Source of the DNA: Rebecca billardiae RCC1528
Lineage: Eukaryota; Haptophyta
Direction of reading: 5' to 3'
NCBI GenBank assembly: GCA_965240325.2
Contig: OZ251232.1
Location: 992,001-1,056,000 of the forward strand
DNA: 64,000 bases
The stretch's first letter is position 1, and every line of letters begins with the position of its first letter. The notes beneath the pieces are model-generated. The model saw only the letters and a list, made by a program, of their open reading frames with translations, was not told the DNA's origin and did no database searches. Of this stretch, positions 1-10,200 are shown in pieces. Both the position numbers and the translations under genes were made by a program.

Positions 1-429
1 GGTCACGGTGCGCGAGGCTGGCGCGCATAGCACCCAATGGTCTTTATTTATTCTATATTACTGCCCATTCCCCCCCGCGCGTTCGCTTGCTCGGACGCTT
101 GGCGGCCGCCCCGGCGCGTGCGCGGACGGCGTGCGCCGACGCAGCTTGGCTGTGATCGCTGTGCCACTACGAAAGTAAGCTGGCGCGGCTGCGCCAGGGC
201 CGGCGGCGGCGCGGCGGAGGACCAGTCACGCCGGCCGAAGGGCTATATAGAAACGGGCTTTGCTGAAGAGAGTCAGTGGCTGCATGGTAGTCCCATGCGC
301 ACTGGTTCAAGGCACGGCTGCACTGTGCACACGTCGGCACGACTGCTGACTGCTGTCGCCTGCCGCCCGCGACCGGCCGACGACCGCGGTGATCATGATC
401 AGCTGCTGCTGATGGGCCGAACCGCGGCC

Positions 430-569
430 GCGTGCACAGGCTGGGGCGGGACGGCCCGCGGCTGCGGACGCGGCGGCTGGCGGCGCAGTCGGCGCCGGGA
501 GCGGGCATGCAGGCCGACAGCTGCGCGCGCCCACACTGCCCAACGCGCGCCATCCTCCTCCAGGCCTCC
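430..569 (-). other. 3' flank/UTR of the EDR1-kinase-LRR gene, shared with the U-box gene
   Basis: This stretch follows the stop codon on the minus strand. Its reverse complement is almost identical to 46094-46250 downstream of the U-box-kinase-LRR gene, and it is recognisably similar to 14640-14835 downstream of the TIR-SAM-LRR gene. Conservation past the stop codon in three genes with different N-termini suggests a duplicated or gene-converted block that extends into the 3' UTR. No poly(A) site was identified. Confidence 0.65.
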
Positions 570-3500
570 CTAGATGCGGAGGGTCCCGCCGTCGCGGCCA
601 CTGCCTTCCCAGGCCTGTTTGATGACGGCATTCTGAGCAGCGCTCAGCTTGTTGCCCCTGTGTGCACAGTGGAGGCACGCCGAGGGGAGGGGAAGCGCGG
701 AGAGGCGAGCGCCGCGCTCGCGCGAGGTGGGGTGGGCAGTGTCAGCCCACGCCGCTGCGCACCACACGCCGCGCCGTGCACCGCACCGCACCGCACCGCT
801 GCGCGCGCGCCGCCACACGCCGACTGCCGAGGGGCGGCGCGCGCGCCCCGCGGCGAGTGCGCCGGGCGCTGCCGCAGCCTCGCGCGACGGCGCTGCTGCG
901 GCGCCGTGCGCGGGTGCTCGCACGTGCGCGCGATGCGCACGGCGCGCGAGCCCCCCCCCCCCACCCCCCCTTCCGCTCGCGCCGCGCGCCGCCTCCCTCG
1001 CCGCGCCGTGCATGCGCGTACCCCAGGTGGAGCACCTGCAGCTTGGTGTTGGTGCGGAGCGCCTCCGCCAGCGCTGTGCCGGAGACGTCCGTCAGCTGGT
1101 TGTAGCTGTGTGCACAGCGGAGGCACGCCGAGGGGAGGGGAAGCGCGGAGAGGCGAGCGCCGCGGTCGCGCGGGGTGGGGTAGGCAGTGTCAGCCCACGT
1201 CGCACCGCACCACGCACCGCCCACCGCACCGCACCGCACCGCTGCGCACGCGCCGCCACACGCCGAGGGGCGGCGCGCGCGCCCCGCGGCGAGTGCGCCG
1301 GGCGCTGCCGCAGCTTCGCGCGACGGCGCTGCTGCGGCGCCGTGCGCGGGTGCTCGCACGTGCGCGCGATGCGCACGATGCGCGAGCCCCCCCCCACCGC
1401 CCCTTCCGCCCGCGCCGCGCGCCGCCTCCCTCGCCGCGCCGTGCGTGCGCGTACCCCAGGCCGAGCCACTGCAGCTTGGTGTTGGAGCGGAGCGCCTCCG
1501 CCAGCGCTGTGCCGGAGACGTCCGTCAGCGTGTTGTCCCTGTGTGCACAGCGGAGGCACGCCGAGGGGAGGGGAAGCGCCAAGAGGCGAGCGCAGCGGAC
1601 GCGCAGGGTGGAGTGGGCAGTGTCAGCCCACGCCGCTGCGCAGCACGCGCCGCGCACCGCACCGCACCGCACCGCACCGCACGCGCCGCCACACGCCGAG
1701 GGGCGGCGCGCGCGCCCCGCGGCGAGTGCGCCGGGCGCTGCCGCAGCCTCGTGCGACAGCGCTGCTGCGGCGCCGTGCGCGGGTGCTCGCACGTGCGCGC
1801 GATGCGCACGGCGCGCGAGCCCCCCCCCCCACCACCCCTTCCGCCCGCGCCGCGCGCCGAACCCCTCGCCGCCCCGTGCGTGCGCGTACCTCAGGTAGAG
1901 CTTCTGCAGCTTGGTGTTGGTGTGGAGCGCCTCCCCCAGCGCAGAGATGTCCGTCAGCTGGTTGCCGCTGTGTGCACAGCGGAGGCACGCCGAGGGGAGG
2001 GGAAACGGAGAGAGGCGAGCGCGGTGGTTGCACGCGGTGGAATGGGTGGTGTGAGTCCACGCCGCTGCGCACCACGCACCGCGCACCGCACCGCACCGTC
2101 CAGCGCCATGCTGAGCGCGCGCTGCCGCACCGGCCGCGTGCGCCGCCCGCCGTGGGGTGACGCGCGATGTGGGGCGCGCGCCGGGCGCTGCCGTAGCCTC
2201 GCGCGACGGCGCTGCTGCGGCGCCGTGCGCGGGTGCACGCGCGGTTGCACGCGCTGCACACGGCGCGCGGCCCGTCCTTCCCCCACTCCACCGCACGCGC
2301 CGCCCGCCGCCCCCCTCGCCCCACCGTGCGTGCGCGTACCTCAGGTGGAGCGTCTGCAGGCGGCAGCTGTCCGCCCGCAGCGCCTGCGACAGCAGCCGCA
2401 CGCACTCGCCGTCCACGCCCGTCCCGTCGAGATCGAGCTTCGTCAGCTTGGCACTGTGCGCGGCGAGGTGCGCGATCGCCTGCGCGTGCGCCGCCACCGC
2501 CGTCTTCTTCTCCCACTCCGCCTCCTCCAGCCCCATCAGCGCATCTGCTGAGCCCACGCCCACAACTCGTGCGAGCGCCTCGAGCTCCTCCGCAGAGGCA
2601 CGGACTGGAGGCGACGCCGCGCGCGGCTGCTCCTCAGCGGCGCGGACGGGTGGTGGCGCCGCCGCGCGCGGCTCTGCGGCGTTCAGCGTCTCGACGAGCT
2701 CGGTGGCACTGGGTCTGAGCACGTATTCCGTTCGCACGCATCGCTCCTTCAGGCGGCGGAGTGCCCTTGGCGTGCCGGCTGGCAATCCAACCTTGGCCGG
2801 TGCGTTCGGCTGCTGCTGCGTGAGCAGCACCTCGACCAGCACGCCAAAGCTGAAGATGTCGGCCTTCTCGTTCGCGCGGCCAGCCATCGCCTCTGGCGCG
2901 GCATATCCTGGCGTTCCCCCTGCCTGCGACACGAACGATCGCGACATGGTGCGCGCCAGCCCCACATCTGCGAGCTTGGCCAGGCTGTAGTCCTCGTTGA
3001 GGAGCACGTTAGCCGGCTTGACGTCGTAGTGCACCACGGGCGGCTCGAGCGTGTGCAGGTAGTGCAGCGCGTACGCCACGTGCAGCGCGATGCGCTGCCC
3101 GCCCGCCGCCCAGGCCACGCGCGTCGGCTCAATCGCGAGCGCGTCGCTCAGGCTACCGCCGCCCATGCGTTCGGTGATAATCATCATATTCTCCGGCTCG
3201 TCGCACGCGCCGTACAAGACCACGATGTGCGCGTGCCGCAGCTGGTGCAGCATCCCCACCTCGCGCTCAAACTCGCGGCGCGCTTCGGACCCCGCGGCGT
3301 TCAGCCGCTTCACTGCGACGGGCTGCGCGATGCGCAGCCGCGCCGCGTACACGCGCCCAAAGCCGCCGCTGCCGAGCAGCACCTCGCCGCCATCCGCGCC
3401 GCGCTCGATCTCGACCTCGGCCGGGTGCACGTACCACTGCTGACGCGGCGCTGGCGCGGGCAGGCTGTTCACGCCGGCACCATGATGCTGCGCAGCGCCG

Positions 3501-4297
3501 GCAGCGCCGCGCTCGGCGAGGCGGTGGTAGCGCGCACACGCGTCCGCGTCCTCTCGCAAGTAGATCTCGCCAGGCCGGTGCATCACGTCGACGACGTGCG
3601 CGCTGCCGTCGACGTGCACCGCGTTCCACGCGTGCGCTCCAGCGGACACCCTCCCCGCGAAGTCGCCGCGCACCAGCGCGCACTCGATGCCCTCCGCGTC
3701 GCACAGCACCTTGAAGAGCAGCGCGCGGTGCCGGCACACGCCTAGCGAGATGTCACCGAGCGGCACGAGCATCGAGCCCCTCTCCTGCACGAGGGCGTTG
3801 ATCTCTTGGTTGGACTGCTCGACAAGATCGTCCGTCAAGCCCCCGAGCCGCTCGGACACGTGCGCGCCCAGCACCTTGATGCGATCGCGCATGTCCGTGA
3901 TGGGCTGCAGCCGATAGCGAGCTTCCTCGATGCAGTCGCGCAGGGACGCGTCGATGCGTGTGTCGACCACGAGCACCTCGCGGCCGCCGGGCGCGCCAGC
4001 GGGACGGCGAGCAAGATCAGCTGGTGCGGGTAGCGCAGCATCACGGGCCATCCGGCCGGCGTCGACGAAGCCGTCGCCCACGCGCGTGTCGAAGTCGAGC
4101 TTGTGCTCGTTGAAGTACCGCTCGGCGCTGGGCGCAAGGGGCAGCACGAGCACACGGTCGAGCCCGACCTCGCCGATCGCGCTGCCTGGAGCAAGCACGA
4201 GTCGGTCATCGCCGATGCACGCGCTCACGCGCGCACGGGCACCGCTGCCGACGATCACCACTTCCTTCCCGACGAGGCTCTCAGGGGACATCATCAC
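570..4297 (-). CDS. EDR1-like domain / TKL-type protein kinase / LRR receptor-like protein, 5 exons
   Basis: Exons on the minus strand are 4297-2340, 1967-1890, 1538-1455, 1105-1022 and 657-570 (763 aa). Residues about 120-240 resemble the transglutaminase-like EDR1/CTR1 domain of Raf-like plant kinases (motif GVCRHRALLFKVL, then HAWN). A kinase domain follows at about 300-560, with a GSGGFG loop and AVK lysine. The catalytic loop reads HYDVKPAN, so this is a non-RD kinase. DVG stands in place of DFG, and GYAAPEA is present. A Pro/Ala linker leads to the shared helical segment (EALMGLEEAEWEKK) and the first LRR. Three further LRRs are each on one exon (26, 28 and 28 residues). The last exon encodes a capping tail (GNKLSAAQNAVIKQAW). 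All introns are phase 2, GT..AG, 349-372 nt. It is probably a cytosolic signalling protein, because no signal peptide or membrane segment is seen. The kinase and LRRs are firm; the ligand and pathway are unknown. Confidence 0.8.
658..2339 (-). repeat. LRR exon/intron cassette array (3 cassettes) of the EDR1-kinase gene
   Basis: Three LRR exons alternate with four introns that share long near-identical blocks: donor GTACGCGCACGC, a run of G, a GTGCGCGCGATGC-rich middle, and the acceptor GTGCACACAG. The first intron (1968-2339) is 372 nt, exactly as long as the first intron of the U-box gene and very similar to it. One cassette (1890-1967) is 78 nt rather than 84, lacking two residues in its loop. 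Confidence 0.8.
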
Positions 4298-4534
4298 AGT
4301 TCGCGACTCTAGAGGTAACTACTTACTACCGACGAAGCTCTCGAGAGTACGGTAGTAGTGGTGGAACTTAGAGTAGTATCAGACCTGCTTTGCGTCATTG
4401 TTTCGCCCCATCAGGGAATCAACCTGGAGCCTCGAACCCCAAGTTGGCCGGCGCCGCCACGACGCCCGCAAAGTGGCTGAAGTGGCGTGCGGCCTCGCCT
4501 CGGGTCCGCGCTGGCGAAGGCGGAGGCTTTGTGA

Positions 4535-4780
4535 CGGTGCGCGAGGGGGGCAGGCCTGGTAGCACCTAATGGCCCCTCAGCTGACGCGCATGGCTCGCCG
4601 CCGTCACTCAGTGGCCTCTTCAGCGCCCAATCCGCCCAAACTGTGTTTGTGTGACTTCAGTGCGTTCGCTTGCGGCTCACGCTTCATCTGCAAGGGCCAG
4701 ACGCAGGATCTGTGAAGAGAGAGCTTCGTCTATGCTAGCCGAATGCGCACTGCTGGTTCAAGGCAGAGCACAAGCGCTTG
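4535..4780 (+). repeat. Degraded direct repeat of the left window edge (1-340)
   Basis: Both regions start with a GACGGTGCGCGAGG / CACGGTGCGCGAGG block followed by TAGCACC(T/C)AATGG. Later they share GCGTTCGCTTGC, then TGAAGAGAG, then ATGCGCACTG...GGTTCAAGGCA. Similarity is patchy. The flank downstream of the EDR1-kinase gene is thus partly repeated upstream of it, as expected if the locus arose by tandem duplication. The alignment was by eye only. Confidence 0.4.
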
Positions 4781-5432
4781 TCGCGGACAGAAGCGGACGC
4801 GGCGGTAGCCGTAGGCAACGACGTTGCGTGGCTTTGGCGCGGTCGGTCGGCCCCTGTGACACTGACAGACAGTCGAGTGCCGCGGTGCTCGGATCAGCAA
4901 ACGACGAAGAAAGATGCGATCCTTTTGACCCCTACGCGTAGTGAGGCCCGCGCGGCGCGGGCTGCACGCTGCGCACCGCTCCGCCCTGCACCGCGGGCCA
5001 TATTGTTGAAAAACAAAATCAGCAGTCTGACACTACTATACACTCACTTCTATACAGCAGCAGTCAAATCATACGCGCGGAATGAGTCTATCTCTTCGGT
5101 ACCCATGGTGAAGCCCCGGTCCCGGGGCTTCGTGCATGGCGGCACTTCGTTCGAGCCTCCGCCGCGAGGCATAGAAGCTAGTGCGTCGGTGGGGATCCGT
5201 TGCTGGGCATGTTGCGCATATGTAAGTTCCCGCGTCAGACTAATAGTCAGTCTGCTGACTATAAGACAGACGAGCTGAGAAGCCAGAGGCGCTGTACTCG
5301 GCTAGCAGCAGCCCTGGTGCCGACACGCCCACTGTACGGAGTAACTACCTGCGCTGCCGCCACTCAGACAGTTGTGCATCATGCACTCGTCTATATATCT
5401 CTCTCTCTCTCTCTATAGATATAATTAATAAT

Positions 5433-5449
5433 GACCGCGTTCCGCGGTC
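5433..5449 (+). repeat. Perfect short inverted repeat (hairpin), recurs at 63142
   Basis: Seven bases GACCGCG, a 3-base loop TTC, then CGCGGTC. The exact reverse complement occurs at 63142-63158. Both copies sit in AT-rich surroundings unlike the genes. It may be the tip of a small non-autonomous element or a structured terminator, but I cannot assign a role. Confidence 0.55.
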
Positions 5450-6450
5450 CTTTTCTGCATAGAATCAACGCAGTTGGGGGCCCGCGGTGGCCGTGCAATC
5501 GCGGCTCTCCGCCGTAGTGGCAGTTCGCCAGTTGAAGTCGGTTCTGAGATGACTGAAGCTATATTAGTCCGACCGTCGCCCTGCCTGCGCGACCGCGAGA
5601 CTCATTCACACTTCACACAATCACAGCAGCGGACCTGAGACCGCACCCGGCACCGGTCGTCAAATCGGACGTCCGTCTGACAACTAGCTGCCAAATGTCC
5701 AACTGGCTGAGCAGCTCGGATCCGACCCGTCCGCGATCGTGCCATCGGCATCGGAATTACTACTAGTAGCTGCCAAACTGTGTCCAACTCTGGCTGATCA
5801 GCTCGGATCCGACCCGTCCGCGATCGTGCCGAGTGAGTCGTGCCGCGGAGCTCGGAGTACTGAAGGAGTCGGGTGTGACAGCAGGGTGCTTTAGCGCTGC
5901 GGCCCGTGCCAGCCAACGACCAGACGTACTCTGGCCACTTGACCCGTTGCACGGGTGAGTGACCGTACGCCCTGCCTAGTGCCTACCGCGCGCGCCGCGC
6001 GACCGGCGACTCGGGGTGATGGAGAGCGGATGGCGACAGCAGCAGCAGTCCTCATGAAGACGATGAAACTGACGGCACGGGTGCACGAGGTGGCAGGCGA
6101 AAGCGCGCCGACGAGACCGCATTTGACACACCTGAGCCGCACGCGCGTGCCGTCGCCGAGCGGCGAGCGCTGCAAACGCGCAACCGTACCGCGCGCGCCA
6201 CGACGGCGCGGCACTAGCTGATGCAGGCCGTACTGCCGGCACTGCTTCTGCGATCATGCGCCACGGTCGCAGCTGACTGCGTGAGCAGCAAGCGGGAGGC
6301 GGGTCCGGAGGCACGTGCAGGCGCCGTCCCGCATATCCGCCATCGCCCATCGTGCCGGGGCACGTCACCTCCGACGATCCGGATGTGGCCCAGTCCGGAC
6401 GTCACTCGATCCGGGAAGACGAGTACGATTCGCTCGTAACGAACCGTTAC

Positions 6451-6718
6451 ACTAATGTCACGTCCAGCTGACGTCCAGATCGCACTTTACTTAAGGGAAT
6501 CAGCTGGGCGCGGTTTTTTTGGCCTGATAGACCTTTCAATGCGATCTCAAAAACTCGAAACTCGGTCTCCGCCAGCCCTAAAAATCGCCCCCCGTCCCTT
6601 TTTTTCCGCCGCCCCCCGTCCCTTTTTTCTTGATCAAAGATCTTTTTGAAACGTATGGTTCGGGCCCGCTGGTGCGGGCTCCACGCTGCGCGCTCCGCCC
6701 TGCACCGCGGGCCATAAC
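6451..6718 (+). repeat. Dispersed repeat, copy 1
   Basis: This stretch aligns by eye with the reverse complement of 61270-61560. Shared blocks are a GGGCGCGG...TTTT segment, CAGCCCT(A/C)AAAATCG, CCCCCGTCCC followed by a T-rich run, AAAGATCTTTTTGA, then CTCCACGCT(G/A)CGCGCTCCGCC and a terminal GCGGGCCAT. No coding capacity is evident. It looks like a diverged non-autonomous transposable element; its class is unknown. Confidence 0.55.
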
Positions 6719-6763
6719 AGCACTTGACAGCATCACAGGAGTTCACGTAGTCTATATATATAT

Positions 6764-6768
6764 ATATA
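6764..6768 (+). repeat. Target-site duplication, left (ATATA)
   Basis: The five bases directly before the left LTR are ATATA, and the same five follow the right LTR at 14479-14483. The insertion lies in a TA-rich microsatellite, so the match is slightly less telling than usual, but it fits the 5-bp duplication typical of Copia integrases. Confidence 0.75.
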
Positions 6769-7269
6769 TGTCAAAAGCCCAAGGCAGCCATTGGCGCCAT
6801 TCCCCAGCTCGAGGTTTCAATCTCAAGGCGCTGAGCAATTCTAAGCGCCACCATGCTGAGGCTTCATTCCAATTCAAAACCTTATCATCGACCTCAACTG
6901 TCGGTTTTATTCACGTCCAGTGCACCAATTCATTCATCATCATTCATCGTGCATTTCATAATGGCCAACAAGCGTCGCGGAACAATCCAGGAATCAAAGC
7001 TCCTGAGATGTTCTCAAGCCTTCGCAGGGCAATGCACTATCAGATCATTCCGAGAACGTGCCTTCGCAATCAGAAGCCGAGAAGCATCTCCAAACTTTCT
7101 AATCACGAAAGTTCTGAGATAAGTCCTTCTTGAGAACCCTACAAAGGTTTTTCTCAGCGATCTGGAGCCACACCAGCAACAAAACCGAACTGATCAGCAA
7201 GCAGCAGGGAGACCCCTGCGCCACCATCGCCAAAGAGCGAACCTCCGCCAGCGCACGAAGTGCCAATCA
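6769..7269 (+). repeat. Left LTR (501 bp)
   Basis: It begins TGTCAAAAGCCC and ends GTGCCAATCA. I found no difference from the right LTR on reading both. The promoter and R/U5 boundaries cannot be placed by eye. The polyprotein ATG begins at the LTR's final base. No canonical tRNA-Met primer site follows directly; a TGG-starting candidate lies at 7278-7292 but is unproven. Confidence 0.93.
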
Positions 7270-10200
7270 TGAGCTCATGGGAGCTTCGCGGCGGACAACG
7301 TGGGAACACACCGCGCGGACGCGCGCGGTTTCACCCGAACTCGAAGGTCGACATCCGCGAGGATTTGACCAACAACAACAACATCGTACCGGCGATGCGG
7401 GACGCACAGCGCCAATCGCACCGCACCGAATACTCTCGACCTCCCCAGCTGTCGCAAGGCAAGTGGACGCGTACCCCGATCCACTGGCAGCGCTCATTCG
7501 AGAACCTCGACTCCCGCTTCGGACCTTCCCAGCGGATCGAGCAAGATCCCAACCGAGTCAACGGCCGCTACGGTGACGACGCCGAGCGCCGCCGAGAACC
7601 AAGGGACGTGCGCCGCAAGCGGCGCCACCACATCGAAGTACCTGAAGGCGAGTCGCGACGCCCGGAGCACTTCGGGTCACACATCCACGTGCCCCCGCAG
7701 TGGGACCCGTCCCAGCCGCTCCAGCAGCTGGACCACAACAACCAAGCCCAGCGGCGCGCGGTCGACCGACACGCGCCGATCGAGCAGAGCGCCGCCGCGC
7801 CGCGCGCCGCGCCAACTTACTCCATGACGACCCCCAGCGCGCAGACGCAACAGGGAGGATCGCTGGAGTTCGAGCCGTCCCCATATCCCCAGCAGCGCCG
7901 CGGAGCGCGGGGATGGAGCGGGCCCTCCAAGCCCATGGCGGAATGTTGGGCGTCGCCCACGTTCCAGCCGAGCTGCGACAACCTGTCGTCGTCCACGCTC
8001 TCACCGACACCGACCGACGGCGATTTTGGGACGTCTTCCACGATGGCGGCGCGACCCGGACTCACCAGTCGCGACGACCAGCCGACAAGCTTTGTCGCAG
8101 CACCGGGGCCATCGCCGCCGGTGGGCGCGACGCCCCACCTCTCCATCAGCAGCCTCGTCCCAGACTTCCAGGAGCTGCTCAAGGACTACCCCTTCGACAC
8201 GGGGCAGATCCCCCACGATCCCGGACAGCGGATGCAGCCAGTCGAGGCGATCGCACCGGAGCTCGAGTACCTCGGCGACTCGCCGGGCGATCTGGTGAGC
8301 ATCGATGAGGTCGTCGCCGCGCTCTACGAAGTGGCCCTCATGGGCATCAACGAGCCCGACCAGAAGCCGATGGACGTCGTGGAGAGCTTCTTCCACGACA
8401 TGGGAGGTACGCGCAGCGCTCCGACTAACCACTCCCACACCATCCTGTGCTGCAGCAAGGCAGCATGGGAACAAGATGCCCGCGATCGGCATCGCATGTC
8501 CTCATTGTTGTCCACTTACCCCCTCCTGTCTGCCAGCAGCTGGTACGGTGTGAGCGAGACCTTCGACTGCATCATCCCAGAGATCCCGTCGCGCAAGAAC
8601 CTGGGCAACGGCATCTACAGCAGCCAGTGGAGTGAGATTGACACCGATGATCCAGAGTCGTGCCAGCCATGCGACAATCAGTCGTGCACATCGAGGCATT
8701 GCCTTCTTGAGTGCAACATCTGTGGGATGGGCAGAGTCTGCAGCTACCGATGCGCAGACGCCATCCAGGTTCAGCATCAGCTCGAATGTGAGCAGATCAT
8801 CCAGTTTGCAGCGATGAACGATGGGATTGACATCGATGATGATGGCATTCACGTCCACCAACAGGACGGACCCGTCGCAGCGGCTGATCGCCGCAGCCTG
8901 AGCGTCGTGAATGACGCAGGCGCCAGCCTCGATGATATTTGCCCTTGGCGGCCATCTAAACGATGCACTATCTACTCGGGAGGCTTCATCGCAGCAGCCG
9001 CAGAGCGGCATCAAGGTCACAACTACACAGTTGGAGACTATGTGCGGGAAAGGGACGAGCTTCACCAAAGCAAGTTTGATCTCATGTTCCATTGTAACGA
9101 CGCACTCCTACAGCCAGGTGTCGCATGCTTACTGCACGACGAGTTCTATGGGCTGACTTCTGAAGCAGGCGAGGGACACTCGCCAGCTGACGACGGTCCA
9201 CCTGGACATGGCACAAACTACCCGCCTGCCGCGACTGGCGCCGACAACAGCGCACAGCAGAGCAGCGATGGGGACGAGTCCTCTACGTCGGACATTGACA
9301 GCTATACCACAGCAGAGGACCACATTGAGACAAGCTCGCCCCACGCGTCACCGCGAACGCGCAGAAATGGAAGCGAAGCTTGCACCTACTTGCCCGACGC
9401 ACATGCAATGATGGCTGTGCAGACAAGCCAGCTCGGCGTCGGAAGCTACAAGCTGAATTTCTTCACAATCAAATCGAAAATGGCTATCCACGGAGCGATC
9501 AAGGACGCAGTCACCGAGGTCAAGGCTTCCTACAAGGGAAGAGCGACCGACACTACGTCGTCCATGGTCACCCTCGTCGAGGCCAGGCTCTCCGGATACG
9601 CGCTGGCCGAGGCAGCCGTGTGGACAGCCGAAAATGCTATTCGGGAACCTTACGCAACCGCATTCGCAAACATGGACGCGGACACCACCATCATGCAGAT
9701 GACGATCGTCTACGAGCGATCGGTGGAAGTACTTTTCAAGCGTATCAAGGACATGATGCTGCCAAGTCTCTTTTCGTACCTCGAGTCGAAACGGCACATC
9801 GTGAACCCGAATGAGAATTTCCTGAATTTACATACTCTGCTCGAAATCTTCGAGCACGAGCTGAACGTATCGACCATGTCGGAGCTCCGAGCTGAGTTCA
9901 AGAAGCTCTACCCGGACCGACCGACCCCGGTGAGCGGCCCTGAGATGATCAAGCAAACGGTGGAGATGGTACGCGCATCACGCTATCGAGAGCTAGACGA
10001 CGCCACACTCCTCGTGTTCAAGCTGTACAACGGGATGCACGAGCACCCAGAGGTCTACTCGACCGTCATCTCTATTTACGGTTCAATGTCGCCCCAGCAA
10101 TGCGTGGCGCAGACCGAACAGCTCACCGCCCAGATCGAGGACGCATACAGGCGTTGGACTCAGTCGCCCAAGGGACGACAGGCAACGCAACGTGACCCCA

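Larger units (their letters stand above)
4298..6450. other. Intergenic region upstream of the EDR1-kinase gene; no gene seen
   Basis: I find no convincing coding sequence here. It should hold the promoter of the minus-strand gene starting at 4297, but I cannot name elements. Contents include a degraded relative of the window's first 340 bases (about 4535-4780), a GC-rich block ending in GCGGGCCAT (about 4950-5003) shared with 6660-6718 and 61270-61335, a short CT run at about 5398-5414, and a perfect 17-base hairpin at 5433-5449. Confidence 0.5.

Noticed and set aside
37-573. Plus-strand ORF at the left window edge
   Set aside because: Overlaps the conserved 3' flank of the minus-strand LRR gene; Arg/Pro-rich with no motif.
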